DNA of 64,000 nucleotides from Arachnomyces sp. PD_36 (taxonomy: Eukaryota; Ascomycota; Eurotiomycetes; Onygenales; Arachnomycetaceae): contig JANTQE010000016.1 in the NCBI GenBank assembly GCA_032988195.1, forward strand, positions 1 through 64,000, read 5' to 3'. Positions within the stretch are counted from its first letter, which is position 1, and every line of letters begins with the position of its first letter. Of this stretch, positions 46,448 to 58,622 are shown one piece after another. The translations under genes and the position numbers were made by a program. The notes under the pieces were generated by a model, which worked only from the letters and a program-made list of their open reading frames with translations, ran no database searches and had not been told where the DNA came from.

Positions 46448-47491
46448 GGCCAGGAGAGGATGCGGGCAAACAGATGGGACAGGACGTGAGCGACAGTACT
46501 TGAATGATGAAAGTGATGGACGAAGTGAAAGGAGATGAAGAGAAAGATGGATGAAGTTGTCGATGAAGATGAAGATGAAGATGAAGTCCTGGAAGTTCAC
46601 CTTGAGAGTGTCAGATGGTGGTCAAGGATACAAATAGATACAAGTCAATCCACATGTTAGACAGCCCAACGAATAGTATCTCCTTGTACCACCCTTACTT
46701 GCTCAGCCTCAAAAGGCTGAGTAAAGTTTGGTCACGGGCATGACTAACTGCTCGCCTTTTTATGCGCACAATTCTGTATTCGGTAAAGTGTACGAGCTTT
46801 CATAAGATGCACAAAAACAATGTGATGCATAAGCTGTTAGTCATCATTCTTCATATTCTCCATGCCTCTAATTGTCCTTCACCTTCATCCCCAACATCAA
46901 CAGTTCAAGAGAGAGAAAGGCGGAGAATGATACTATGTTGCTATGTACCCGACAGGTTCATTCTGATATTGATTGCCAATTGACATATATATAACCACGC
47001 CTCTTTTGGCCCTCTTGGTGTGATGCACATGGACGTACTGGCCTCTTGAGTCCATATCGAATATATTAATTTCATATTACTAGCCAGCCCCCTCTCGCTC
47101 CGTCTACTATTCTGATATGAACCCTTCCGTTGCTCTATCCTATTATTCGGCTTGAAATACCTCCAGGGCCGTGGGTACCTATCTATGTCAATGGCGAATC
47201 CTCTAGGCGACGGCATTATATTTTTGCGTGAAGAGCATCTCCATGAAACAAAGCTTCTATCGAGTGTGGGGAAGTTTACCTGTTAACAAGGGGCACGAAG
47301 TTCTTCGCTCATCGCTTTCCCGAGCATCAGGTACTCTCACGGGAAATCTTTACAGCCTCTTATTCGCATAAATATGGAGAAATGATACTTCCATATATAG
47401 GGGATGGAGCCTCTCCGAGAATGGGGACCTCCGACCTCTCTCATTCTATGATTCGATACATATTCCCTTCTACTAGAATATTTCAATAGCT
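46448..47491. promoter_or_regulatory. divergent region, SH3 gene / pectate lyase
   Basis: Contains a GAAGAT/GATGAA hexamer microsatellite at about 46562-46586 in the probable 5' UTR of the SH3 gene and the promoter of the pectate lyase. No gene recognised. Confidence 0.45.
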
Positions 47492-48943
47492 ATGAAACTC
47501 TCCGGTGTTATTTTCAGCTTAGCTGCCCTTGCCCCATCCGTCAACGCATTGGCCGCATTCCCTGGTGCTGAAGGGTTTGGCGCGAATGCAATTGGTGGTC
47601 GAAGAGGCGAGGTCTATGTCGTGTCCAACCTCGAGGACTCCGGCGAAGGATCGTTGCGCGATGCCGTCTCCGCGGAGGATCGGATCGTGGTGTTTGCCGT
47701 CGGTGGGCTTATTGAGATCGAGGAACGTATGGTAGTCTCTAAACGTGTGACGATCCTTGGTCAGACAGCTCCTGGGGATGGGATCACTGTGTATGGGAAT
47801 GGTTGGTCGTTTTCCAATGCGGATGACTCTATTGCACGCTATATCAGAATGTGAGTGTGGACTCTTCTACGCCTAATTTGAAACTGTTATTAAAGACTCG
47901 CTCTAGTCGTATGGGCCAGGTTGGCGACGATGGTAAAGATGGAATCACCATTGCTGAAGGAAGTAACATGATCTTCGACCATGTATCCGTTTCCTGGGGC
48001 CGTGATGAAACCTTCTCGATGAGTGGCACTGCCAGCAATGTCACTGTTCAAAACAGCATCATTGCACAGGGGTTGGAGACTCATTCTTGCGGTGGCTTGG
48101 TCGAGTCAAGTGGAGGCATATCTTTGTTCCGAAACCTCTATATTGACAACAAGACTCGAAATCCCAAGGTCAAGGGTGTTAACGAGTTCACGAACAACGT
48201 TGTGTACAACTGGGGTGGAGGAGGGGGTTATATTGCTGGCGACTCCTCTGGAGATTCCTGTCCGTGCACCCACGTCTGCACCTCCCAACCCAAGTATTGA
48301 AACTAACCTCGCATAGATGCGAATATCATCGGCAATTACTTCATCAGCGGCCCTTCAACGACAGTCACAGCTTTTACTCGTGGGAACGAGCACTTCCACG
48401 GCTATGTCGAGGAAAACTACTACGACCCCGACCAGGACGGAACCTTGAACGGTGCTGCCCTGGGTGTTGACGCTGACAGCTACGGTGGAATGGCGCTCGT
48501 CGAAACCAAATACGACCACCCGGCCGTGGCAACCCTTCTCACACCGGATGAGGCGGTAACATACGTCACCTCCTGTGGGTATACTCTTATATTCTCCCAG
48601 CTCATCTATCACCCCAGCGCAAAACTAATACATAACCTCAAAACCAGCCGCCGGAGCCTCCCTAGTCCGCGACAGTATCGACACATTCCTAATCGATGAA
48701 GTAAACTCCTATGGAACCGATGGTGCGCTAATCTCCGACGAAACCGCCTCGCCAGTTAACGGACCAGGAGAGATCGACCCCGGCACTGCTCTCGTCGACA
48801 CCGACGGAGATGGAATACCCGATGATGCTGAGGCGGAATTAGGCACTGACCCTGATACAGCGGACTCCATGGATTTGCATAGCAGTGGTTACACATATCT
48901 CGAAGTCTGGGCTAATTCGTTGGTCCCGGAGGGTTACGCTTGA
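47492..48943 (+). CDS. plyC: secreted pectate lyase (PlyC-like)
   Basis: Four exons, 47492-47850, 47907-48259, 48317-48574 and 48648-48943, give 421 residues. A signal peptide (MKLSGVIFSLAALAPSVNA) is followed by FPGAEGFGANAIGGR, the start of the right-handed parallel beta-helix of pectate-lyase-like proteins. Further motifs are VSNLEDSGEGSLRDAV, NMIFDHVSVSWGRDE, GLETHSCGGL and DNKTRNPKVKGVNEFTNNV. Near the C-terminus a calcium-loop motif DTDGDGIPDDAE appears, as described for the fungal PlyC group. It should cleave polygalacturonate by beta-elimination with calcium, outside the cell. Donors of introns 2 and 3 (GTCCGT and GTGGGT) are less common but the only ones that keep the family sequence. 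Confidence 0.9.
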
Positions 48944-50393
48944 GTACGTCATTCGCATGCTTGAGGGAGAAGGCGGGATGTTTAACTATCAGAGTCCAAT
49001 GAAATTGTGAAGACAACTGAGTCTTGAAAGGAAAATCTCCCCTAGTGGGTCTGGAACTAGTAGGGTTCCGACTGCTCTTTCTAGTGATATATATCCAAAC
49101 AGGCTTTGGAAAGGCAGCGTATAGAAACTACGCAGGTTTCCTGACAAGCGAACGAAAAGATTTGGAAGTGTTGTTCTTTTAGGGTAGAGTGAATGACTCG
49201 ATCAACTCTACTCCTATCGTTTTGGGGATTTGGCCAGGGCCCCGGTCAGGGAAGATGCGGGCTGTATGTTCGGGAAATGTGGGGTCGAAATAAAGTCCCT
49301 TTACACTAGCGGGCAGTGCTACTATTTACTGTTCAGGGGGGGGGAAAGGTCTATCAATATGCCCCTTGCTGCGGCAACACGAATAAGACCGAGAGTACTG
49401 TTTTGGATTTCTGATAAAAATCGATGACGATGAATCCTGCGAAGCAAGAGAACAACGGCACTCCCCTATGATATTGGACACAGCTCAAATTAATACTGTT
49501 AGGCTGAAATGTTCAAACCGAGGCATTCCTTCGTTGCTTGCTGTTACAATAGAGGGTTCGACTGAACCTTCCCACCTACACCGGCCCCGAAATTTTGATA
49601 ATAACTGCAGTGCCAGTGCCGCCAGGGAATTGTCCTTCTCTCACACTCCCAGGATGATAAGATCAAATTCTCCGAGCAATAATAATGAGAGTTTCGTTTT
49701 CTTCATCTAATGTATCATTATTGAAAGAGGGGGGAGTACCAACGGTACTACCACAACCATCGTTTCCGCCTCCCGTTTTTCGGTCTCTTCAGGGGTCAGT
49801 CAAGATTCGCAAACCACACCTAATACTGAAACATGGCGACTATCTCGGGCCCGACCGTAGCTTCTCAACCCCCGAAACTGAAAACAAGCGTTGGGAAACA
49901 GGGTTTAGTACATTTTCAGCGAATCGCGCAGAGAATCGGCTGTTTTAAACGTTGGAAGACTAAGTTTACCGTCAGGGCCGACTGACCGAAGATTTGGCCC
50001 CATATGTGGGTTAGGGGGTTGGACCCGACAGTCGCCAATCTATACTCCTTGTTCTGTTGTATTAATTCTAGGATTATGGGACCAATCTCTGAGCGCGAAC
50101 CTTTTGATATCAAACACGCGTACCTCTGCGGGATAGTTGATCTACATCTTCATAGTATTGAGCGTTTAATTATCTTACTGCACTGCTCGGAAATGTCCAT
50201 AGGAAATGTGATAAATAGCCCGGGGAGGAGCTTCTCAACTTCTCCCCTTTCCTCATCTCGCGTCGTCGGTACTTGAAGTAACAGCTCAAACAAATCTCAC
50301 GTATGCCTATCGCTCCCCCCTTCCGTTCCCTACCCTTATAGGTAGTTTCCATTCTCTAACCTCCAAGCAAATCAGGAAGAAATTACCCTCAAG
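48944..50393. other. 1.45 kb without a recognised gene
   Basis: Short frames on both strands, no domain seen. The last 150 bp are pyrimidine-rich and likely the promoter of the next gene. Confidence 0.45.
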
Positions 50394-50924
50394 ATGTATA
50401 AACTCGTGACACTCTGCCTCATGGCCTCTACTGCTATCGCAACCCCTATCCTCGAAGCCCGCGGTGAGAAATACTGCGATGGCCCGAATGGGGAATACAT
50501 GTGCGCTCCCATGGACAGATGCGGTAAAGGGGAAAACGCCGGCTTGTGTTGCCCATTCGACGGAAGCCCTTGCTATGACCTGGGTGGACCGACCCCAACC
50601 CCAACTTCCACCCCAACTCCCACCTCCTCGCCAACCGAGTATCCAACCGAGCATCCAACCGCATGCCCCCCTCACATAGAACGCCGTGGCGAGATATTTT
50701 GCGACGGCCCGAATGGGGACTACCTGTGTTCTCCCTACGATAGGTGTGGTAAAGGGGAAAACGCCGGTTTATGCTGCCCCATAGACGGAAGCCCTTGCTA
50801 TGTCCTGTTTGGACCGACCCCAGCCCCAACTTCCACCCCGAGTCCTACCTCGTCCCCGACAGCGTATCCAACCGTTACCGAGCCGGCCCCTCCGTGCACC
50901 TATGCTCCTATTGACGAAGAGTAA
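50394..50924 (+). CDS. secreted Cys-rich protein with two tandem repeats
   Basis: Single exon, 176 residues. A signal peptide (MYKLVTLCLMASTAIA) is followed by two copies of a 75-residue unit, at about 24-98 and 99-173. Each unit has six cysteines in the order C, C, C, CC, C within CDGPNG-Y-C-DRCGKGENAGLCC-DGSPCY. Each is followed by a Pro/Thr/Ser linker that is probably O-glycosylated. Each unit begins after a basic site (EAR or ERR before GE), and the second is a good Kex2 site. So the protein may be processed into two similar peptides, as in Kex2-processed repeat proteins. The fold is unknown. A role as effector, adhesin or antimicrobial is only inferred. Confidence 0.85.
   Translation: MYKLVTLCLMASTAIATPILEARGEKYCDGPNGEYMCAPMDRCGKGENAGLCCPFDGSPCYDLGGPTPTPTSTPTPTSSPTEYPTEHPTACPPHIERRGEIFCDGPNGDYLCSPYDRCGKGENAGLCCPIDGSPCYVLFGPTPAPTSTPSPTSSPTAYPTVTEPAPPCTYAPIDEE
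50463..50912 (+). repeat. 225-bp tandem duplication inside the Cys-rich gene
   Basis: Two direct repeats of 225 bp, 50463-50687 and 50688-50912, nearly identical over the Cys core and the Pro/Thr linker, and diverging toward the end of the second copy. Confidence 0.85.
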
Positions 50925-51384
50925 ATTGGACCCTTCGGGGGCGGGGTTGTAGGCTCTTTAATCCCACATAACCCTTGTCGAAGTTGTCGATATCGATGCA
51001 CCGGATGTATTGACGGCTTGGCTCGCTATTTGTACATATCGACGCAAAGTGTCTTGTATATAGCTTTTCTTCTATTTCATTACAATGACATGGTGTATTT
51101 AAATTCTTGTGAAATAGGAGTCCCTTCAAGAGTAAAAATTTACTCGTAGGTCGACTATTAAGAATAGAAATAGAAAAGGCGGAAAGTCTTCTCGTAACAA
51201 GAGGATTCGTTTGGGGGGGTAAACGTGAGCGAGCATCAACAACTAAAAGCATTCTTGCTAAGAAGACTTCTACCTAGAGATTGGTGAAACTAATGAGATA
51301 CTTGCTGGACACACAGTAGGGGAAGATCTATAGTCAGTCAGATAGGTTACCCTTGGAAGAGTGCATACAAATCAATCCCCACCA
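50925..51384. other. convergent 3' region
   Basis: 3' flanks of two convergent genes. No gene seen. Confidence 0.5.
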
Positions 51385-53245
51385 CTAACCACCCGTCCTA
51401 CACACCCGCCCACCAATTTGCCCAACCCCCCACTCAACCGGATCCTCATCTTCAGGGCCATCAAGCACCTCCCACCCGTCATCATGCCCAACGCACGGCT
51501 TACACCAAAACACCCCTTTCGGATCCCATTTCCGTTTGATCTCCAGCAATCTGGGGTAATTTTCACCGAAGTAGTCATTCTTCCATTCGGGGTTAGTGGG
51601 ATCGGCTTCGTTCAGGTATGCTCCTGAATTGGGCGAAAGGGCTTTCAACGCAGGGACACTGGTTTCGCGAAGTTGTTGGGTGGCGAGGGACTTGGCCTGG
51701 GCATTGTTGGACGGCCATCCGCGAGAGGCGACTGTCGTGTGGGGAGTTGGGTCAGCTATGATACTCTCTACTATACATAAAAGAAACAGAATACGTACCA
51801 ACGTGAGTGTAGGCGTTCCGCCAGGCAGGGAGTATTGCGTTACCGCCACCGGGTATCTGAACATCCCGTACGGCGGGTCCAGAAACAAGGTGCCCAAGGA
51901 GTGGAAGCCCGTCGGCTGCAGTTTGTAACTGCTTCCTGAGGGTGGTCAAGTCCGTTGCCAATCCATCTTCATCTAGCAACCACGAACCTAGCCTACCCGA
52001 AATGCCGGCTGCATCCGGGTCGAGCTGCGACCATTCTGCCATATAACTGGGGTATTCCTCTGGAATCCCGCCGCCCTGGATAGGGTCCGTTGACCAGTCG
52101 GAGTTTTTGATGTCTTCTAACACTGGGTTCATGGCTTGGTGTACTTCGTTTGCCGTGTGCTGAGGGAAGAGGAAAGTTCCAAGCAGCTGACCATCCGCGC
52201 TTGGATTACTAGGCTGGCCTTGTAGGGAAGACACGTTGGAGAGAATGTAATAGTAGCCCATTCCGCCGGCCTCTTGAATGTAGGGTAGCTGAGAGTGGAA
52301 GTACGCCGTGAGGTACCAAAAAGTATCCGAATTCGCTGTCGTATTGAGTTGGAAATTCCACTTGACGAATGGGAGCTGCGGGAAAGCTTTGACTGTCATC
52401 GACAGTATGACCGCGAATGTAGAACCTCCGCCCCCTCGCATAGCCCAAAACAAATCCGAGTCCGAGTCTTCATTGATTATCCGATGCTCTCCGTCCGCAG
52501 TTACCACCTCTAACTCCAGCACGTGGTCAGCCGGAAAGCCATAATGGGCCGACACAGGGCTGTGGCCGCCGGCGGCTACCAAGCCGCCAACCCCAACAAA
52601 GGGGTCCGAACCACCCACAACGGTCAAATTGTGCATCGCCGCCTCGGAGTATACTTCTCCCCATTGCATGCCCGCCGCAATTTTGACGGCAGCGACTCCT
52701 CCATATTTGATTGCTTGTGGGTCCTCTCGACGAATCTCAATTCCACGTAGGAGATGAGTCCAAACAGAAAGGGAGCCCGCTCCTGACGAACGTCCTAGAA
52801 AATCGTGGCCTGTGGCTTTAACCACCAGCCTTACGCCAGTGCGACTGGCGAACTTGACCGCTTCTTGTACGTCCTCGGCGCGCTCGGCCACGATCACGTA
52901 CGCGGGATAGCCAGCTTCTGAACAAGGTTGAGACCGGTCTGGAATACAGGTGTCGTCATTGTAGTACACTGACCAGGGACTGGAGGCGTGCCACGAGGGG
53001 TTGCCCCATTGCTCCTGGATATCGTTGCATAAAGTGTTGTTGTAGACGTCTTCTTCTGGGTGGCAGACAGCGCCAGCGGGCTCAGGTGCAACAAGTTGGC
53101 CAGCCACAGAGGCGTTCAAAGCGTTCCAGGTTTCTCGGGACGGCCATCCAGGTTCATGTGGGAGGGGTTTGCAAGCACTCGAGAACGCCCTGCAGGAAAA
53201 GATGCTGGCAATAAGCAGCGCAGCTTGAACGGGAGTGTGAAACAT
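51385..53245 (-). CDS. secreted FAD-linked oxidase (berberine-bridge/VAO type)
   Basis: Two exons, 53245-51799 and 51731-51385, give 597 residues. A signal peptide leads into CKPLPHEPGWPSRETWNAL, a start typical of fungal isoamyl-alcohol-oxidase-like proteins. The FAD_binding_4 domain covers about residues 115-290. It contains VVKATGHDFLGRSSG, whose His is the likely covalent FAD anchor, and VGGLVAAGGHSPVSAHYG, which has no Cys, so single-point attachment is expected. The spliced C-terminus holds the BBE segment AYLNEADPTNPEWKNDYFG with YPRLLEIKRKWDP. It should oxidise an alcohol or similar substrate with oxygen, giving hydrogen peroxide. It could serve secondary metabolism or wall degradation, but no biosynthetic cluster is seen nearby. 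Confidence 0.92.
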
Positions 53246-54191
53246 AATTAATTATTTCAACTGTGTGGTAATCCTCATCTTCATCGGCATTGACATTTAC
53301 CTTATATATAGGTTTGTTGCTGGAGGCCTGATTTGTCTCCTCAAGCCGAGGTGATAAGGCTGAGCGAATGGATACCTATCGGGAGAGATCACTACCCGAA
53401 CAGGTCACCGATTCGCATTAAGGCCATTCTTTTGCCTACTGCCAAGGCCAATCACATGAGCTGTCGCTCTTGCTCAAGGCTTGAAAGGTCCATCATTCAG
53501 GCGAATCGCGAGTCCGCGACAGTCCGCGACGGTCCGCGACAGACGGCGACAGACGGCGACCAGTGATCGACCAAGCGTCAGCCTCAGCCACTGCAGAAGA
53601 GTGACAGAAGGGCGGATAACCGGCTCATCCTCTCGCAGCCACCACAGCTTTAATCCGGTGGTTGATCCTTCTAACTTCTTGGGAAATTTCACCCCTTTGC
53701 TCGACCTCAATCACGGAGATGCATGTTCTTGTGCTATATATGGTCTCTGATCTCTTCGATCAAATCCAGTCCCATTCTTTCAGCATTAATAAGCAAGCCA
53801 CGTGCTCGCCTTGGCAGGGCCCAACACTCACATGATCCCCCTTTTCTGAAAGTTCTTGATCCCCTCTTCACGATAATTGATTGGTAGACAAATTTAAATC
53901 GTCAGAAAAAGCTCGTATTCCTCCCCTTAAGAGGCAGCATGCGCCCCAAGCCGCGAGAGACGGTGTTCCGCCGTCGCAAAGGGAAATCTCCACATCAATC
54001 GGATCTCAGATCTGAGAATCCACGCGCCACCACGATCGAGATTGAGGGCCCGCGGTTCCACACGCCTTCAATTCTTGCACGCTCTCCAATCAGCCTCCTA
54101 CGGAGAAGCTCTTGCGATAACTGGTAACTGTTCGGAAATAACTCGAATCGCAGTTCGCGCAGAGTTGCGTGGATCGCACGACTGTCGCGAA
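53246..54191. promoter_or_regulatory. divergent region with a short tandem repeat
   Basis: Promoter region of the FAD oxidase on one side and of the GPI-type protein on the other. Contains the 10-bp tandem repeat listed separately. No gene recognised. Confidence 0.4.
53511..53560. repeat. five tandem 10-bp units
   Basis: Five perfectly spaced decamers: AGTCCGCGAC twice, GGTCCGCGAC once, AGACGGCGAC twice. Units share the pattern RGnCSGCGAC. The array is GC-rich within a less GC-rich flank and could be a repeated protein-binding site. Confidence 0.9.
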
Positions 54192-55286
54192 ATGTCTCCA
54201 CGAATCGACTCTTTCATCGGTGTCGCGTTATCGACTCTCCCAGCCTTGGTTGGGCTCGATATAACACCGGAAACAGCAATGAACACGACTTACCAGGTCA
54301 CAGTGATCTGTACTATGTGACTGGTTCAAGCGGGTTTGGGTGTCAAGTTGCGGATCACGAGGTGATACCCTACCGAAATCATGATCGCAGCGGGGAAGAC
54401 GACGGCTCGCTCTGGACCGGAGAAACATTTGTGCAGATCAGTGATCGATATTACGCTAAGGACAGCGACGATGTAAAGATCGAGTGTAGCGGGACTTTTC
54501 ACCTGCCGACTGTCTTCTGGATAGGGCCGTACCTCCAAGGGGAGGACGGGACGAATAACAACATTGCTATCGGCATGCTTGCATTTGAAACCAACGGTAC
54601 CACCAAATCGGATGCATGGCATGCGTATCGTCCCTGTATCTCTGAATATCTCGATTCGGATACTTCTTCTCCCGGCGTATGGAACCCTTCTCCGTCAGCG
54701 TTCGAAATTATGGCCGGAGTCCACTATAGCGACTCCACCCCTCCGCCAGACAATACGACCATTGGACTATCGCTAATTCCTCCCCCTCCTGGAACCAATT
54801 ACACCGGGTTCTCTTCCCCAGGGATATACTTCAACGGCACCTTCAACGACATCAAAGAGGCGGACGACTATTTCACTGATGGTGGCCCTGGTCCAGACTT
54901 CACATTCCATCTCGAAACAAATCTCAGCTGCACACGTACATCAAAAGAGTTCGACTGGGAATTCCCTGAAGGATCCCATGCCTCAATACTGCCGGGATCA
55001 CTGGTCAACGGCACACTCCAATGACACCATCGTCCTACATATGACTGGAAAGACAGAGACGAACTCGCTTATTCGAGAGTATTCAAATATCGGTTTCTCC
55101 AGGACAGACATTGAGTTCAGCTTCAGCGGAAGCTTTGATGCGCGTAATTCGTCGCAAAGCCTTGTCGTCAACACGACAAGCGAAACACCTATAACATTCA
55201 CGGGTGGAAGTAAATGGCACCACCCATCGATGTCGCTATTGTACGGGGGCTTCTTGGGTGCGGTTTCTCTTTTCACTCTTCTTTGA
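54192..55286 (+). CDS. secreted GPI-type protein split across frames
   Basis: Three consecutive coding stretches in frames 0, 2 and 0. 54192-54304 encodes a signal-peptide-like start (MSPRIDSFIGVALSTLPALV). About 54287-55024 encodes an N-glycosylated beta-rich body with many NxT/NxS sites and GFGCQVADHEV. The last stretch, to 55286, ends in a GPI-type hydrophobic tail (SMSLLYGGFLGAVSLFTLL). The second junction could be a 49-nt intron (55004-55052), but the natural reading VNGTL then SNDTI suggests a one-base loss. At the first junction (about 54305) no possible intron restores frame. So there are one or two compensating indels, real or from assembly. I do not recognise the family. Confidence 0.55.
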
Positions 55287-58217
55287 GTGAGATCCAGCGT
55301 AGTATATACGGGGCTGCGTTGGGTTGTATACTTTTTGTACATCTTCTCCCGGTTTAATTGATACCCCTATATAGATATATGCAAGATATATATCCTTTTG
55401 GATTCCAGGCCCCTGAGAGATCAGGGGTTGTAGAGAGTGAGAACCTAGCTCAAAGCTGCTTCAACACTTCTCCCTCATCCGAGTGTAATAGCACTTCAAC
55501 CGATTATTAGGTACGAGGCAGGAGACTTGTCTCACTAAAACACTATTGCGAACTGATAGAAAAGAATGCGCAGAAAAGGTAGCCATGGGACTGACTCCGG
55601 ACAAGAAATAACTCTCGGAGGGGTTTACCAGGGATACAGTGGGATTCAACATCATCGGAGGGGAATAGGAAATGGGAAAGCCATCATTCATTCCAAGGCA
55701 ATTATAGAGTTTGGGGCACTCTGTAGTCCAATGGTCCTGGATGAGGCTGACTGACTGAAGGATTGAGCGAGATGGTGCCGCGAGGCTGAATCATATTGGT
55801 GAGGGGTGGAGGAATCCTCCCGGCCAATCATCATCCCTTTTCTCTCGTGGCAGCGAAGCGACCGTTTTTCCGAAGTTTCAGCCATATTGCTTCCATCCGT
55901 GGCAATGATCCTCCTTTCTGTCCTACCCATCAATTCAGGGGAACCCTGCGACGCTCCGAATCAACCCTACCTTATATTATTATCAGGCTGACTCCGAATC
56001 TAAATCTCTTGCCTCTCATATGAATCAGGATCCGGCGACCGTCATCCCGAAGAAGCATCAGCAATATGTTGTGGGGTGTGCCCCTTTCCAATCCTTCTCC
56101 CAGGGAAATCCGCAATTCATTTCTCTGCCTTCTCGGACTTGCACCCAAACCAATACTCCGATCCCAGCCGGCTCTTTCCTTGATTCCCATGGTGCTGTGC
56201 TATCGGGTCCGCGCTAGGGTTCTCCGCTTAGAAGCCTCACCGCATTCGTGAACGGCCATGGACTGCGACACTGGAGACCTGCAGAGCAAGTAACTTAGAA
56301 ACTATGCGGGCCATCAGAACCTCGATATATAACAAGTCGGTGGCCATTTCCACCACTCCCTTACCATCGGCGTCCTGATCACGCTATGCTTCTCTCTCCG
56401 TCTATCCTTGAGTGAGAGGTTAATTTGATCAACTTAGTCAATTTGATTGTGTTGGTACAAGGGAAAGATGTTGCGTTGGGTTCATGGCGCTTACGATTGG
56501 GCATTTTACTCATCCCTGTAGGGTTGTGGGGGATGCGGGACGAAGTGTCAGGAGTGCTGTATCGCGGTACTGATGCCGATGCACCGAGTTCCCAACAGGT
56601 TGGTTGGATGTGAATGGCCATTGGTGGCTCGTGTCAAGAGTAACGATGATCTTCGTTGACAAGCGCCAAGAGGGAGAAAGAGGGAGATATATGGACCACC
56701 GAAGCGTTTAAGGAAGCGATCAACTGACTTGGCGGATGATACTGTTTGGGGGCCGACCCGGAGTTGGCCAATGAATGCTAGCCGCGGTATGATTTGTGTT
56801 GGTCGGAACGGCCCATTTACGGATGGGCGGCTGGATCGTGGGTCGATTAGGAGCATAGAGAACACTGACACCCGACGTGCTCTACGTGCTCTAGTGATTC
56901 AAGAGCAATCTGCGACGAGACTTGTGCTCATCGGTAGCAGGGACGAATACCGGCCCGGCGACCATGGTTGCTAAATTGGTCGAATCCTGTTTAGGAACCC
57001 AGCTGTTTTAACATGGAGCTATCAGGTCCCAAGCATGAGAAGAACCATCGGGGATGCAATTCTAACTTCTGTTGGTCAGCTTCGGGGCCGAGGCCAACCC
57101 CGAAGAACTAAAACCACAGCGCCGAGTCGCATGCCAATCCCAACAGCTCACACCTCCCCCCAAGTGGGAGAGATTTCGCGATTCAGAAAATAGGTGGCTT
57201 AAAGCTCAGTCATACAGCAATGAATATCTCTCTCACTGACCTCAAGCCGTCCCTGAATTAGATCCCTTCTCCTCTCCTTTAGGAGCAGTGCTTTTCTCTC
57301 GGCTCTCCGAAAGAGCTTAACAAATTCGCTTCGACGCTTCTGGGGCTTTCCATTAGCCATCTTATACGACAGGGCGGCTAAAATAAAGCAACACCACGTC
57401 ATCTTGCCCGTTAACTGTTCACTTGAATTGGGCTTCTCGAGTTCTTTGCCCCAGTTCTCTTGAACTGGGGATCTGATAATAAAACGTGGGGCACATATGT
57501 CAGGGATTACCACGCTAACACATGCACAGACCATGTACTTGAAAAAGAAACGAAAGGGGCGTTTTAACCTTATTTTAAGGGCTCTCCCTGACATGTCGCC
57601 TCGCAATCGAAACACCCTCTAATCTTTTGGATCTTCCGCTCCTAATTGAAAGGTGTGGCGGCCTATGGACTGCATATATAAAAAAGGGCTATGCAACTTC
57701 AGTCTGGATAGTAACTCTGTCTTGACGAAGAACGTTATGGATGATGCTCTGGCTTTCTAGCCGCTGAGATCGGGATATGGACCCTTTTCACCAGGGGCCG
57801 ATCCACAGACTATCCCTTCCTATCAAAGTAGGTCAGCGTCCCCGTAATAACCCACTTCTAATCCGACAGAAGAAGCATTGGATATAGAAGGGAACCGATT
57901 CCTTTCGACCCCAACTTTCACAATTACCTCAACACTAATCTCAGACGACCTTCTCGGGGTTACTGATCACGATGCTATTCTCAGAAATATCATGCTTCTA
58001 TCCCGTGTTACTGGGTGGGGGCTGGGCTCAACATAATTCTGAAAACAGATAAAAGGGCATCAAGTTCCGGTCAAGCCAAGGTCGAAAGAGTCAGAACACA
58101 AACACCCAAGACAAGCAAGAAACACAAAACCAATACCTTCCAGAGCCATTAGCATTCCTTCCGACTTCAACTGCTTCCTCCGAGAATCCACGAAGTTTCG
58201 TCCTACAAACCCCCATT
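55287..58217. other. 2.9 kb without a convincing gene
   Basis: The longest frame, 57199-57615 minus (138 codons), ends in a Lys/Arg-rich helix but has no recognised domain, and I do not call it. No transposon motif seen. The last 200 bp are the promoter of the small secreted protein. Confidence 0.4.
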
Positions 58218-58622
58218 ATGCATTTCTCCAAGCTCGCCGTTACCCTCGCCCTTGCCTTCACGGCCACAGCCATCGACGACATCGTCAACCCTAGCGACCC
58301 TCATCTCAGTCTTGAGGAGCAGTGCGTCTACAGATACCAATTCCGCTCCATCTATCAGTGGAACGTTGTCATCCCCGACGCCGATGACTACACCGACGAC
58401 GAGTGCGGCTCCGGATTCCTCGACAACATTGACGGCCGCGGTTGCTCCGTTACGAACTGGGGTTGCAACTACGCCGATGACGAGACGACTATGAACGCCA
58501 ACTTCGCTGCCGATCTGGCTTGCGGCGATGACGACATTAGCGCCGCTATTAACGCAGCTTTTGGGGGGAAGAGTCTTGATTGCGTGGCCTACGATGATGA
58601 GGTTGATACCCCAGGATACTAG
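58218..58622 (+). CDS. small secreted acidic Cys-rich protein
   Basis: Single exon, 134 residues. A signal peptide (MHFSKLAVTLALAFTATA) is followed by a mature protein of about 116 residues with six cysteines (EEQC, DDEC, RGC, NWGC, LAC, LDC), enough for three disulfides. It is very acidic (many Asp), with YTDDECGSGFLDNIDGRGC in the middle. Size, Cys content and lack of any known domain match the effector-like small secreted proteins of filamentous fungi. Function is not known. Its neighbourhood is rich in secreted products. Confidence 0.8.
   Translation: MHFSKLAVTLALAFTATAIDDIVNPSDPHLSLEEQCVYRYQFRSIYQWNVVIPDADDYTDDECGSGFLDNIDGRGCSVTNWGCNYADDETTMNANFAADLACGDDDISAAINAAFGGKSLDCVAYDDEVDTPGY

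Noticed and set aside
55004..55052. 49-nt intron in the GPI-type gene as the full explanation of its frames
   Set aside because: It would fix the second junction but removes the natural NDTIVLHMTG sequence, and the first junction has no matching intron.
57199..57615. 138-codon frame with a Lys/Arg-rich end, vaguely like a MADS-type basic helix
   Set aside because: The MADS residues do not line up and the first half is not protein-like; not called.
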